Part shown: piece by piece, positions 1 through 11,304 of the stretch
Numbering within the stretch: position 1 is the first letter of the stretch
Layout: each line of letters opens with the position of its first letter
Assembly (NCBI RefSeq): GCF_047511655.1
Contig: NC_133399.1
Coordinates: forward strand, 1,243,333 to 1,307,332
Origin: Castor canadensis
Lineage: Eukaryota; Chordata; Mammalia; Rodentia; Castoridae
DNA: 64,000 nt
Direction of reading: 5' to 3'
Notes under the pieces: model-generated
Databases searched by the model: none
The model's input: only the letters and a program-made list of their open reading frames with translations
What the model was told of the DNA's origin: nothing
Translations under genes and position numbers: made by a program

Positions 1-433
1 CGCGGTCCACATCCCAGGCATGACTGCCAGCTCCTGCCCTGCGGCAGTGGCGGTCCTCAGCATCCACCAGCCTCCCCAGCTCACATCTGGTGCTGTATCT
101 GCCAATGATGACTGAGGGGGTCACCATGTCACCTGCCCCTCCATGGGACCTGCATAGGCTGGGGTTCCCACGCCTCGTGTCCTAAGGTTCCACATTCCCT
201 GCTGCTCCCTGGTCCTAAAGGGCGACCCCAACAATACAGTTCTGCGAGTTTCTGCTTGAGAGCTGGCCTGCCCCAGACAGTGGCTGCCATCCATCACAGA
301 GGGAGCCAGGCAAGTGCTGAAGACTTTCTCTGCAGGTGCCGGGGGAACCACAGTGCACTTGGGAAATGCTCGTGGGGGCACAGGGCTGGCTGAGGTCAGG
401 AACTCCAGACCAGAGTCCAGAACACCCCCTTAC
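1..433 (-). other. SUGP1: SUGP1 intron 7, partial
   Basis: Intronic sequence starting at the donor of exon 7 (433 down to the window edge). I see no recognisable repeat, exon or motif in it. Confidence 0.7.
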
Positions 434-557
434 CTGAATGCTTGGTTCTCACGGTTGTTCTGGAGGGCGATGGTTTCCACCTCAGGACCCCCATCCGCTA
501 TGAACCTGGCCAACTTTTCTGCAAGGTTCTTGGCCTCTTCGTCCTCTGGGGGTGAAA
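434..557 (-). CDS. SUGP1: SUGP1 coding exon 7 (SURP2, first part)
   Basis: Residues 252-292 plus two bases. Acceptor GCTTAAAG|TTTCACC, donor TTCAG|GTAAGG. It encodes [18 protein letters not shown] and [18 protein letters not shown], the beginning of SURP2. It ends at the same structural position as exon 5. The next exon is outside the window. Confidence 0.95.
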
Positions 558-3500
558 CTTTAAGCAGGCTGTCAGTACTGAGCTCAACTCACCACACCCA
601 ACAGCCTAATTTCTGCTAAGAGCCCACAGCCACAAGTGGGGTTTGTTTTAGAAGCAATGCAAAGAGAAACAGGCAAACGGGAATCAGTTACTACACGGGA
701 CCAAGCCAGAGCTCACAAACACCAACCCTCTCCCACCCCGTGGGTCGCAGGGGCCTCGGGCATGAGCCGGACAAGGGGTCAGGACGGGAGGGAAGGTGTG
801 GGTGGGGCAGGAAAAGAGGTGGGCGCTCCTGCCCTGACCCTTCCACCAGAGGTTGGAGGAGGCTTCATCTTCCTGTCCTGGGGAGAAGTACAGAGCAAGG
901 GGCTCAGCTGAGACGGTGACTGAACTTCTGTGGGCCTTCTTGGCCCCAGTATCGGACCTGTGCTGGGATTCTGTCATTTCAGGTGGTGACCAGCTGGCAT
1001 CCCCTCTCCTGAAACTCATCCTGTCCTCCTCACCAGCTCTCTGTCCCGGGGCCCTGCCCTCAGCACCTGGCACGAGCCCCATCCCTGCACGGCTGTGGTG
1101 CCCGGCACAGGCTGCGTGCGTCACTGTTGCTAAGATCACAAGTGAAGCTCCCTCTGTGCCCTCCACATCCACAGAGCTGAGCTGGACGCGACCATGAGCC
1201 TGGAAAGTGCTGCCCACCCCAAGACCCAGACTTGGCATTCAGACTTCTCCTGGTCCTCAGATCACCAGTGGGGAGAGGCATGTCTCCAGAGTAACCCCTG
1301 CTTCCAGGAGGACACAGGCCTTAGCTGTGAGAGCCCAGTGGTGCCACACCACACCACACCTCAGTGTGTCCAGGACCCTGGCTCCTCCCAGCCCTGCACG
1401 CACTTACCTTTCTGAGGAGCTGCCTGGGACTTCTGTGCTTCCTTCCTCATCTCGGCCACCTTCTTTCTGTAGTAGAGGAATTCCCTGCTATTCTTATCAT
1501 GTAAAAATCTGCAGAAAACATTTGCAGAAGAGAAATGAGCTTTGGGGTGGTGAACCAGGGCGGCTTCCACCATGCAAAAGCAGGCTGGGGAGCAGAGGCC
1601 CCAATAGGGCCGAGTCAGTCTCACTGTCCCCAGGGTCCCCTGTGACCTCTGGTGTGTGTTACCAGTGCTCAGGCTGGGTGCGGTGGCACCTGCCTGTGAT
1701 CCCAGCTACGTGGGAGGCAGAGACAGGAGGACCTCAAGTTTGAGGCCAGCCCGGGCCACACAGCAAGACTATCTCAATAACAAAATGCAAACAAAAGGGC
1801 GGTGGGTATACTCAGAAGACAGCACTTGCCTACCAAGTGCAAGGCCCTGGGTTCCATTAAAAAAAATAAGCCCGGGGCTCAGAATTAGGCCTGGCTCCGT
1901 GAGATGTCCCCCAGCCCTGGCCATGTGATGAGTTTCCAAACATCCGTGTGGGACACAGCAAGCCCGGGGGCCAGGCCAAACTCCCTGCCACAGCGGTACT
2001 CACGCAAACGCGGGGTTGTCCTTGTAGTCCTGCATGGCCACCTTCTCTAACTCGGGGCCTCCTTCTGCCACAAAGCGGGCCAGTTTCTCTATCACGTTGC
2101 GAGTCTCGGCTCCCTCTGGGGGTGAAACTTTAAGGAGGCTGTCAGTACTGGGTCCAACTCACACACCCCACAGTAACAGGCACACTCTCTCTAGACCACA
2201 ACGACAGAGGGGTGGGAGAAGAGCATGAGACGTGGGAGGCCGGCCGTGCGCTCCACGCACACAGCACTCCATGCTCGAAGTGCTCTGGCACTGTGGCGGG
2301 TGGGCGGTCTCGTCTGTGAGACACACCGGGCAGGAGAAGTGGGAGGGCTGCCCCAGGCCATGTCTGTCCCCAAGCTGAAAATACCGGCTTCCCTGGTATT
2401 TTCACGGGGAGCGGATGGGGACATACTGAATTCTTTTCTTAATTTACCAGTTTTCAGTGAATACATCGGTCCCTTTCATCCTTCAGAGATGACAAATTCT
2501 CTTCTGAACATATTGTTATGAACTCTGACTTAAACACCCCGGGTGGGTTTTAACCCATTGAGTTAGCGTCATCTCAGAAACTCTGGGGCCAGAGCAGCCT
2601 CCTCAAGCTGGCTCTGGAGAACTTGGACCTGACCCCAGGAGTGTCCGATGGCCATCTCCGCCATCTGTCGGGACAGGCACTCCAGGATCACCTCAAATGC
2701 ATCTTGCCCAGGCCCACAGCCAGTCCTGTCTCCGCTCCTGGGTGCCAGCTGCTGTGCAGGCCTCGTGGTGACCACAGCTAGGACGGTGTTTTAGGAACGG
2801 AACCGCTTCCCTGCTGCAGCCCCGTGGAGCGTGCGCTGCCGCTTCTGGTGCCCCGTTTCTGAGGCCAACTCTGCCAGTCACTACATGGATCGCGGCCCTT
2901 TTAGGAGACTCACAGGAGAAACGTCTCGCTGTCAGCCGGTGCCTAGCAAGCAGGGCAGATGAGCCTACAGCACATCTTATTCCTCTGGTTGCTTGGAAGC
3001 ACAGAGCTTGGGGGGCGGGGTGCAGAGGAGAGGATACCCTTGACCTAAAGAGGGCCTCAGAGGCCCCAGGGCCTTCTCTGCCTGACTTTCCCCTCCTCCC
3101 AGGTGTCCCTGGAGAACCCCAACAGAAGGTGTTTCTGAGGCCACAGCACCGAGTGGCCAAATCAGGCCTTAAAGGCCTTGGCATGGTCCACGCCAGTTGT
3201 AAAGCAGCAGTTCCCACGAGCACCGCTGAGGCCATGAAGACCTGAGAAAAGGCACCCCTAGCCCACACTGCACTGGCCTGGGTGGCCGCTGGCCTCTGAT
3301 CTGTTCAGGTGCTCAGCCCACCACTGGTACCCTGGTTGGGAGTGCTGAGTCTTGAGACCATGTCAGCAGTAACTACATGGTCCCTCTGGTCTGTCCTCAC
3401 TGTCAGGGTGGCGTGACTGCACCACCAGTTGGTCAGGTGTCCCAACCTTGTGTGTCCCAACCTTGCTCTGAACACAGACAAGGCAGGACTCATGACGAGT

Positions 3501-6500
3501 GCTGACATGGTGCCCTCTGGTCTCCTGCAGCACCAGCTCAGGGGCCATCCCCTTCACAGGAGGGAGAACACCCTTCAGCCTGTGCTCTGGGACCTCTGGC
3601 CCAAACTGCGGGGACAGGTGACCCTGGGTGAGGAGCCGCACCTTTCAGGCCTCAGGGACACGGGGAGATGCCCTCCTGGGCAGGAGGACAAGGCAGTTAG
3701 TAGAGACGTCTGAGATGGGCACGAGGTCCCCAGCGCTGCTAAGACTCCTCCTACAGCCTTCTCCGCTCTGCTCACCGCCGAGGCCCCGCCTTGGCCCTCA
3801 GTTCAGTCCAGAGGCCTGCGGCTGCGGACCCCAGCCACGAGCACCCTGTGCCTCTGGCCATCCTGCCCTGTGGACTGTGGCTCCGCCTGCTGGAGGCACG
3901 ATTGCCAGCGGGAGGGCAGCAGCCCCACAACTTACCTTTGATCTCCAGCCACTGCTCGTAGTCCTCCTCCTCGTCCTCGTCAGGAGACTGGAAGACGCTC
4001 GGGCGTTGCGCCACGGGCAGCTGTTTGGCATGTGAGTAGCTCTTCACCTGGCCCAGCTGGCTGCCCAGCCCCAGGCCCGTCCGTTTGCTGAGCAGAAGGG
4101 GCTTCTTGCCCGTGCTGGGGGGCGGCGTGCTGGGAGGGGCGCTGGGGGGTGGGTCTTGGGACAGAAGAAAGAAGATGCATGCTTGGGTTCTGCGGCCTCC
4201 CTGTACCCTCACCCGAGTGCTCTCAGAGAGGACCCATCACTCTACAGACTAGGACACAGAGGCTGAGCAGCAGTGGCTGCCCCGGCCAGGCTCTGCAGGT
4301 AGCCTCTCTGGCCTGATGCCCTGCATCCTGGTTCCCCATCCCTGACACGCTAGGCTCCTCAGTGCCCAGGCACTCTGGGCGAAAGACTCAGACACCCTGC
4401 CCTCCCCTCCTTGGAAACCTGACAAAGGTCGAAGGTCAGCTGTTCCACAGCAAAGCCTCCCACAGCAGTGATGAGCTCCCACACTCATATCTGGCCCACA
4501 CTAGGCCAGTCCACCACCTTGCTGGGACCAGGTCACTACAGACTAGGGACTGGACTGCCACCTAGTGGGCACGGCTGGTGAGTGTGGGCTAGGGAAGAGC
4601 CCAGAAGGCCTGGAGCAGCCCCTCCTACCCAAGCCTGGCTCCTCAAGAGCCCACAGGTGCAGACAGGCCCAGAGGTCACTGGGGAGCGCGCTGTGAGGCC
4701 ACTGGCTCCCCACCTGCACAGGGGATGAGCATCGCATGGGCAATGGCACAGGCTGACTCTACACTGTGGCCTTGTCTTTCTAAGCCTCAGTTTCTCCAGT
4801 GCAAAGTATATGTGGGGGTAGCTGGCTACATGCTGTTTAGAAGCTGAGCTCGCGAGAAAGGTGTTTACATGTACACACACATTCACGCATACTGAGCCTG
4901 GACCTAAAGAGAATCATGTTACGTTACGTGAAAAAGAAAGGCACAGAACAAAACAGCATGTCGTTGCCTGGGTGAACAATCAAGCCTCCCAGACGATGCC
5001 TAAAAGGTGCCAAACACACCACAGCCGTCACCGTGACTACTTGAAGAGGGCTGGGGGCTTTCACTTCCTGCCGTGCTTTTCACTTTTAAAGGTCACAAAC
5101 AGAAATGGCAAAATGTCCACTCTATGGACCCTGGTGGAGAGGATACTGTGTTTCCGCAAATGTCTTTCAAAGAGAAGCAGTGACAAGGACCCTGAACACA
5201 GGCTCTGCAGAGGGCAGAGCGAGAGGATGGGTAAGGCAGAGCGCCAGGTACTGGTGCTCAGTAAACACCAGTGCCCGGGTGATAACTGCTAGAGGTCCTG
5301 GTCACCTCCAGGCTGTCCACCTGCCCTACACTTCAGCCACACAGGGCCTGAAACCTGACATTCTCTGAGGCAACTCAGGTGCCTCAGGCCAGCCCAACAC
5401 CACGTGCATGAGGCCCACTCACCTACGGGGACTCTGGCTCAGGCAGCCTAGGGATGCCTCTCCTGCACCCTGCCCACCCTCCTGACTGCCCCTGGTCCTG
5501 GGGGAAGCAGGTGGACAGCGGGCTGTGCTTCCCCTGGGAATCCACTGTGGGCCCTGGATGAACTCATGGTCAGCGTGATGGCTTGGATGTGGAACCTGTC
5601 ACTTCCTATTGTGACTTCTGGAGGGGGTATTAAGAGGTGGGGCTCACCTGGGCTGGTCTGAGCCTTTTGCAACTTCAGAAACTGCTGCAAGAAGCTACCG
5701 TCGTTGGCGAACTTGTTGGAAATGGAGGAAGAATTGTGTGCATTTGCGATTCTAGAACCAAGAGGGGACAGGAAGGGTGAGCTGGACAGACAAGGATGAG
5801 GTCCGTGTGTTTCCCCCACCCTAGTGGTCCCGCTTAGTGGGACCCAAATTCCAGCTTCCAGAGTTGTCCAGGGACGATGGGTGTGGTGAGCTGGGAACAA
5901 TCATGGCTGGCTGAGCGCAGTGCTCCCACGGCCTGCCGACTGCCTCCTGATCTGTAGCTGCAGCGTGTCCTGCCTGTCCCTAGCACGACGCACACTGGCC
6001 TCCTCAGCCAGGCCCTAGTGCTCTCCCACTCAGGAGCTGCGTGTCTTTTTTTTTTTTTGACACAGGGGCTCGCTATGCAACTACCACGCCCGCCCCCGTG
6101 TGACTGCAGCTCCAGCCAACTGGGGGTAATCATACTCGAAGGGACACAGCCAAAGCAGTCTCCTGGTGGGACAATCACAAGGGGAGGTTTGCATTTTTGC
6201 TACTGTTCCTCTCCCTCTTTTGGTTTTGGCTTCAAAAATCTTCTGGTGCATCATCTGTCTTTTTGGTGGGTGCATGCAAATAGTTCCAGCTACTTGGGAG
6301 GCTGAGGCAAGAGGACTGAGCCCAGGAATGTGAGGAAATATAGTGAGACCCCCAAGAAAAGAAGGGTGCTGGGGATGTGGCTCAATGGGACAGCATGCGC
6401 TTAGCATGCACGAGGCCCTAGGACTTGTCCTCAGCACCACAGGCAACAACAAATCACGGTGACAAGAACAAAACATGGGTAGAAAAATACACTAAAATGT

Positions 6501-9500
6501 AATCGGCACTTGTCTTGAGGCCGTGGGTCACCGGTGACTTTGGCTTTTCTTTGTTTCCTTCTGTTGTTTTCTGTATTTCCTTCCAAGTATGCAAGTTATC
6601 TTTAAAGTCTCAAAAAAAAAAAGAAAGGCAGTAAAAGCTACTTTATGTGAAAGAGAAGGCTCTGCTGATAAATCAGCCTTCGGTGGCCCTCAGCCCCCAG
6701 GGTGAATTCACTGTGTGCCCCTCCCTCCAGACAGACAGGAAGGAGCTGGGAACTACGAGAAATGGGAAAAAAATCAACCGACTGGCAGAGAGGAACCCAG
6801 TGATTCCTACTTGAGAATCGCGAGTAATAGCTAGGGGCAGGCCGCTCTTGTCTGTAATCCTACCTACTCTGGAAGCAGAGATCAGGAAGATCGAGGTTAA
6901 AAGCCAGCCCAGGCAAACAGTTTGTGAGATACTATCTTGAAAAAAAAAAAAAAACAAAAACCACCGCAAAACAGGGCTGGTGGAGTGGCTCAAGTGGTAG
7001 AGTGCCTGCCTAGCAAGCATGAGGCCCTGAGTTCAAGCCCCAGTGCCACCAAAAAAACCAAAAAAAAAAACCAAAACAGAACTTGGCCATGAGAGCTGGG
7101 CTTGGGAGGCTGAGGCAGAAGAACGTGAGTTTGAGGCCAGCCTGGGCTACACAGTGAGACTGTCTCAAAACAAACACAACACTCCAAAGAGGTTCTGATG
7201 AAACTTTTTGTATTTTCTTGGCACTGGGGTTTGAACGCGGAGCTTTGCGCTTGTCAGACTAACAGTAAACTTTTTTTAGGTGCTGCTGAGCTACGCTCCT
7301 TGGCCCTATGTCATCCACATTTTACCACAATGAAAACATGAATAATCTTTTTAAAGAGCGTACAGGCAGAATACAAAATTGCTGATGACTTCACAGCACA
7401 AAGCAAAGACACGGGAAAGGAACACATTCAAATGGCTGTCTTGGGGTAACTTAAAGATTTTATTTCTTCAGCCAAAAATTCTAAACTTTGCTGTTCTGTA
7501 ATTTTTTTTTTTTGGCAGGACTGGGGTTTGAACTCGACTTCGTGCTTGCAAAGCAGGCACTCTATCACTTGAGCCACACCTCCAGTCCATTTTGCTCTAG
7601 TTATCATGAACTATTTGCGAGGCTGGCCTCAAACCTCGATCCTCCCGATCTCAACCTTCCAAGTAGCTGGGATTACAAGCATAAGCCACCTTGCCAGTTC
7701 CTCCGCATTTTTACAATGGGGAAAACCACCTTCTTTCCAAAGCTTCCTGAGCTGCGCGCCTACTCACCAACGTCCCATCCAGTTGCCCAGTCCTGGGGCT
7801 GGGATCCTGAGACTGTGAGAGACCCTCTAGGAGTTGACCCTACAGTCAGTCACTCAACCCCAACAGACCGTATGGTCAAACAGTCACTCAACACCCAGGT
7901 ACCTTGTTCCTGAGCTCCTTGGAGGCTTCAGGCACTGGGTCAGGCCTAGGTTGACTGCAATGAGGTCTAAGCACTGCCCTCTTGAGTAGCCACAGATTTG
8001 GAAAGGGGGGAGCTGGGGCGGACCTTTGTAGAAGGTCACTTCAGAGGAAGGGGCCTCCTGATTATCCACCTGTAGCCTGAAACTCTTAGATGCTGCCCTC
8101 CTGGTCACACCCCATCATGATACCATCCCCTGTGCAAACCCTCTGGAACCCTCAGTGTGTCACAGGGTAGGCAGGGAGAAACTGCGTGTGCCTCCTGTGG
8201 CTTTGCTCTGGTCAGCCCCGACACACCCTGACACTCGGGCACTCTTTCCACTCTGCCTTCCGCTGGGCTGCCTTCCCAGGGCCTCCAGAATGCAGAGCCT
8301 CTCTGTGCCTACAGCATGGTGCCTCGCACCGCCCCTCTGCTAGCAGACCGCGGCCTGGCAGTGCCCCACAGCTGACTGGCAGTGAGTAAGTGGTTCGAGC
8401 CGGCAGCCTGTCCTCCGGGCTCCTATACCTCCCCAGCTCTCTCCTGGCATGCCGAGACTCAGGCTGCAGCCAGGGGCAGGCACACACTGACTGCTGTGGC
8501 AAGCCGGGCCCTCTGTCCGTGACCCTCTTGGAACGCCAGGTCCCGGGGGCACTCACTCTGCGGGATGCGGGGACTGCGTGCTGGCCACCTGATTCTGCTT
8601 GGCTTTCTGTTCCATTTTCGCTTCGATTTCCCGTTTCTTCTGAGCGATGAGCTCTTCCTGGTACAGTATATTCATACTCATCTTCCCGGACTTGGGGGGC
8701 GCCACCCCGAACCACCGGTTAGCCTTCCCTAGGGAGGGAAAAGAAGCAGGTCATCAATCGCCTTGCTCCACAGTCGGCCCTAGCAGCTGCAACAGGCTGG
8801 ATGCACTTGCCATCCACACGGACCCATACGCTCTTTGTTGTGGGTGTGTGAAGAGTCCCAGGAAGGCTCCTGGATTGAAGGCTTGGTCCCCAGCTGGTGG
8901 CACTATGGCCAGGTGAATGGATGACAAAGGCGCCAACCTCGCCAGTACATTCATGCACCCACAAGTTCATAGCTGAATGGGCTATGAGGAGGTTGGATAG
9001 AGAGGTCACAGGGTGCGTGCCTTTGAAGTGTGTAGCTTGTCCCTGGGCCTGCCCTCCTCACGCCCCCTTCCTGCCACTATCCATGAGGTGAGCTTTTTTC
9101 CACCACATCCTTCTAACATGATGTTCCCCCTTGTCACAGGCCCACACCAATAGAGTCTCTGAAACTATGACCCAAAATGAACCTTCCCTCCTTTTAAACT
9201 GTTTCTCTCAGGTGTTTTGTCATAGCAACAAAGAGCTAACTAACACAACCATTCGATTATTCAGGAAACACTTACAGAGTATCTGCTACTGAGCTAGGCA
9301 CTAAGCAAGAGAGATGGGGTGTCTTCCCTCTCTGGCTGGGAAGACCATAACAAAAAAAGTTACTGCAAATCACGACCAGAGCTCTGCTGGAAACCAGAAA
9401 GCAATGAGAGAGAGATCGAGAGTAACAGAAGGGCACCTACCCAGGCAGGGCAGTCAGAAAGCAAGCACTGGAAGAGAGGACCTTTAAGCTGGAGTATCAG

Positions 9501-11237
9501 GAGCCAGTGCCATGAAAACTCAGGTGGACAGGGATCTGGACAGAGGACGGAACCAATGCTAAGGTCTAAGCAGGAAGAACACCGGGAGCATCTGAGTACC
9601 AGCAAGGGCCCAGTGAGGCCAGAGGGACGGGCATGGCAGAGAGTCTGCAATCTGCTCTCAGGGCTTTGGAGGCGTCCAGGGAGGATTGCATTGCTGTGTG
9701 ACAATGTCCAACGGGTCTTTTTATTTTTAAGATCATACTGGGGACTGGGTGATCGATCACCTGGCCAGAGTGCACAGGCAGCAAGACAAGCAAGGGGGAT
9801 CCTGGCCTCAAGCAAAAGTGATGGTGCTGGGTGTGGTGGCCACGTCTGACCGTCCAGGACTAGGGGGCTGAGGTAGGGAGGACTGAGATTTCCAGAGGCC
9901 ATACAGTGAGATTCTGTCTCAAAGAACCAACTATCTGCTGAGAACATGACTCAAGCAACAGAGCGCCTGCCTAGCAAGTGCAAGGTCTTGAGTTCAAACC
10001 CTGTACTGCCAAAATAAAAAAGAAATTAAGAGAGAAAAATGCCAAAACAAAACATAAAAGATGATGGTGTCTTAAGGGGAAGGCAGCCATCACGGAGATG
10101 GAGAAGACACCCCAAAGGTTCCTAGTGGGACTCAGGCTAAATTCCAAATTCTAAAAGTTGACTTTCAAGGCTCTGCCATAGATGGCTCCCCTCCCCAGCT
10201 CCACTTCATTCTTGACCCTGTTCAAAAGGACAAGCCCCAGGCCGGGTGTGGTGGCACATTCCTGTAATCCTAATCCTAGCTATTCTCCATCAGAGGCCAG
10301 CCCCAGCAAATTGTGAGACCTCATCTCAACCAATAAAAAGCTGGGTGTGGTGGCGCCTGTCTGTCATTCCAGCTGTGAAAAGCACTGAAGAGGAAGATGG
10401 CAGTCCAGTCTGGATGGTGCATACAGAAAGACACCTAAAGCAAAAAGGGCTGGAAGTGAGACTCAAGTGGTAGAGCGCCTGCTTGGCAAGCAGGAGGCCC
10501 CGAGTTCAAACTCTAGTACTGCCAACAACAACAACAACAACAAAACCCACAGAAATCAGCGGCCTTTAACCCCCACCTCACATCACAACCAGCTCTTTGC
10601 AAATGCTTGCTCCTCGGGGCACGGCACCCCGGTAGGAAGGCAGGACCGTCTTTGGGTCCCCGCTGCATCCCCGCTGCCTGGCACCCAAGGCAGCACGAAG
10701 TATTTGCTGGATGGATGAATGCATTCTGCAGAGGGGAGGAGGAGGAGCAAAATGGGTGAACGTGGGGTTCAAAAGAGCTGGGGCGTGAGTAACGGGAGCC
10801 CCAGGGCAGCGTGGAAAAAGCAGCTTTCCGAGAGACCGGTGCCCAGGCCGGAGGACAGGTCTTCTTAGAAGAGGGGCGCGGAGCAACCTCGGGTGCCCCT
10901 GTCGGTGGGAGCAGAGCTCACAGCGGCCCTGAAGTCGGTTATTTTACAAAGCGGGCACGCGGCCGACCCGAGTGGCGGCCTTTATGGAAAACGAGGCGTC
11001 CTCCGCAAAGCAGGCGGGGGCGGCCAGCCAGCTGGGTCTGGGGTCTCGGGAGACGAGAAAGGTGCAGAAGCCACCACTCTGGGCTGCCCAACGGCTAAGG
11101 CGAGGGGGCAGTGGGGTCGGGGCAGAACCGATGAACCGGCGAAGAGGCACCACGTAGCTTGGAAAACCCCGTCCGGCGCCTGAGGGGAGGCGGGGGCTGT
11201 TACCTGCAACATCCCGGTTGTCCATCTTGAGACTCAT
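434..11237 (-). CDS. SUGP1: SUGP1 (SURP and G-patch domain-containing 1), 5' seven coding exons, partial
   Basis: Spliceosome-associated nuclear protein that in human works with SF3B1 and DHX15 at the branch-point/3' splice-site stage (established knowledge). Seven exons read on the minus strand: 11237-11204, 8728-8557, 5751-5648, 4154-3936, 2127-2004, 1508-1408 and 557-434. All have GT-AG borders and compatible phases, giving 292 codons plus two bases. The start ATG at 11237 yields [12 protein letters not shown], matching the human N-terminus as I recall it. The protein has an N-terminal basic segment, a Ser/Pro-rich linker, an acidic [11 protein letters not shown] stretch (about residues 163-173), SURP1 (about 187-230) and the start of SURP2 (from about 262). 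The remaining SURP2 sequence and the C-terminal G-patch lie left of the window. The gene is head-to-head with MAU2. No frameshift or stop was seen. Confidence 0.96.
558..1407 (-). other. SUGP1: SUGP1 intron 6
   Basis: GC-rich unique intron. The only notable part is the acceptor end at 558-606, which is nearly the same as the acceptor region of intron 4. No clear retroposon was recognised. Confidence 0.7.
1408..1508 (-). CDS. SUGP1: SUGP1 coding exon 6 (SURP1, second part)
   Basis: Residues 218-251 plus one base. Acceptor TTCTGCAG|ATTTTTAC, donor AGAAAG|GTAAG. It completes SURP1 with [20 protein letters not shown] and runs into the linker [12 protein letters not shown]. Confidence 0.95.
1672..1868 (+). 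repeat. B1-ID composite SINE in SUGP1 intron 5
   Basis: Complete left-to-right order: a B1-like head (GGCTGGGTGCGGTGGCACC), the GAGGCCAGCCCGGGC motif, then an ID-like tRNA part (AGCACTTGCCTACCAAG, GGCCCTGGGTTCCATT) and a short A tail. It is antisense to SUGP1 transcription. Confidence 0.85.
2004..2127 (-). CDS. SUGP1: SUGP1 coding exon 5 (SURP1, first part)
   Basis: Residues 177-217 plus two bases. Acceptor CCTTAAAG|TTTCACC, donor TTTGC|GTGAGT. It carries the first half of SURP1 ([19 protein letters not shown]). Length (124 nt) and phase are identical to exon 7, which encodes the equivalent part of SURP2, consistent with an ancient exon duplication. Confidence 0.95.
2128..3935 (-). other. 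SUGP1: SUGP1 intron 4
   Basis: 1.8 kb of intron without a recognisable SINE. It contains a short AT-rich stretch near 2430-2530 and two near-copies of a 13-nt word (GTGTCCCAACCTT) at about 3437-3465. Nothing coding was supported. Confidence 0.6.
3936..4154 (-). CDS. SUGP1: SUGP1 coding exon 4
   Basis: Residues 104-176 plus one base; the longest SUGP1 exon in the window. Acceptor GTCCCAAG|ACC, donor CAAAG|GTAAG. It starts with a Pro/Ser-rich low-complexity run, the least conserved part compared with human. It then carries [20 protein letters not shown] and an acidic [15 protein letters not shown] segment just before SURP1. Confidence 0.95.
4155..5647 (-). other. SUGP1: SUGP1 intron 3
   Basis: Mostly unique sequence. 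It includes a CTCF-like 14-mer at 4555-4568 and a small A-rich segment around 4920-4960. No complete SINE was seen. Confidence 0.6.
4555..4568 (-). promoter_or_regulatory. CTCF-like motif
   Basis: Read on the minus strand this is CCACTAGGTGGCAG, which fits the CTCF core consensus CCASYAGRKGGCRS at every position. A single motif does not prove occupancy. Confidence 0.45.
5648..5751 (-). CDS. SUGP1: SUGP1 coding exon 3
   Basis: Residues 69-103 plus one base. Acceptor TTCTAG|AATC, donor CCCAG|GTGAG. It carries the conserved stretch [20 protein letters not shown], an amphipathic segment ahead of the Pro-rich linker. Confidence 0.95.
6264..6456 (+). repeat. B1-ID composite SINE (older copy)
   Basis: The truncated B1 head begins near TGGGTGCATGCA. 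The ID part follows: GGGGATGTGGCTCAATGG, AGCATGCACGAGGCCC, then a CAGCACCACAGG end. Its ID half is closer to the general rodent ID (TGGGGATGTGGCTCA) than to the lineage-specific copies in the rest of the window. Confidence 0.75.
6831..7075 (+). repeat. B1-ID composite SINE, full length
   Basis: B1-like half (TGTAATCCTACCTACTC, GAGATCAGGAAGATCG) ends in a poly-A linker at 6941-6955. The ID half follows (GGCTGGTGGAGTGGCTCAAG, GCCTAGCAAGCATGAGGCCC, CAAGCCCCAGTGCCACC) with an A tail. A good reference copy of the family. Confidence 0.88.
7092..7306. repeat. Truncated B1 (+) followed by ID fragment (-)
   Basis: 7092-7182 is a plus-strand B1 3' part (TTGGGAGGCTGAGGCAGAAG, GGCCAGCCTGGGCTACA). 7207-7306 is a minus-strand ID fragment (GCACTGGGGTTTGAAC, then a degraded GAGCTACGCTCCTTGGCCC). 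Confidence 0.75.
7501..7700 (-). repeat. B1-ID composite SINE
   Basis: Minus-strand copy with a T-run of 11. It reads GGGGTTTGAACTCGACTTC, TCACTTGAGCCACACCTCCA, TGAACTATTTGCGAGGCTGG and GATTACAAGCATAAGCCACC. Confidence 0.85.
8557..8728 (-). CDS. SUGP1: SUGP1 coding exon 2
   Basis: Residues 12-68 plus two bases. Acceptor CCCTCCCTAG|GG, donor CAGA|GTGAGT. It encodes [16 protein letters not shown], then a long charged helix containing [17 protein letters not shown], typical of the SUGP1 N-terminus. Compared with my memory of human, the segment MNMNILHQ is MSMNILYQ here. Confidence 0.94.
8800..9244 (+). mobile_element. ERVL-MaLR-type LTR fragment in SUGP1 intron 1
   Basis: The middle reads AAGGCTTGGTCCCCAGCTGG. 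The 3' end (CAGGTGTTTTGTCATAGCAA, GAGCTAACTAACACA) matches the typical MaLR LTR end (TTTTGTTATGGCAGC..CTAATACA) from memory. The 5' boundary is uncertain. Confidence 0.55.
9247..9310. repeat. Possible MIR fragment
   Basis: Contains a degraded version of the MIR-like phrase ACTGAGCTAGGCACTAAGC preceded by TACAGAGTATCTGCTACTG. The similarity is short, so this is tentative. Confidence 0.35.
9827..10032 (+). repeat. B1-ID composite SINE
   Basis: The head TGCTGGGTGTGGTGGCCACG is followed by a degraded B1 middle, an ID half (GCCTAGCAAGTGCAAGGTC, GAGTTCAAACCCTGTACTGCC) and an A-rich tail. Confidence 0.82.
10240..10546 (+). repeat. Two SINEs in tandem, second with (CAA)n tail
   Basis: A truncated B1 unit (10240-10337) is directly followed by a B1-ID unit (10339-10546). 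The ID part reads GACTCAAGTGGTAGAGCGCC, and the tail is a CAA repeat at 10523-10544. Confidence 0.8.
11204..11237 (-). CDS. SUGP1: SUGP1 coding exon 1
   Basis: Residues 1-11 plus one base of codon 12. The donor reads GCAG|GTAAC. A second in-frame ATG follows at codon 5. The reading frame stays open upstream of 11237, but the homologous start is ATG-AGT-CTC-AAG. Confidence 0.93.
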
Positions 11238-11304
11238 CCAATCCCACAATGCTTTGGTGCCACCTAAGGGAGGGGAGGGGCTGTTATAGTGCGCATGACC
11301 TTAT

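Noticed and set aside
434-2127. Assembly duplication as the cause of the two similar SURP exon regions
   Set aside because: The two exons encode distinct, conserved SURP1 and SURP2 sequences in correct order, so both are real.
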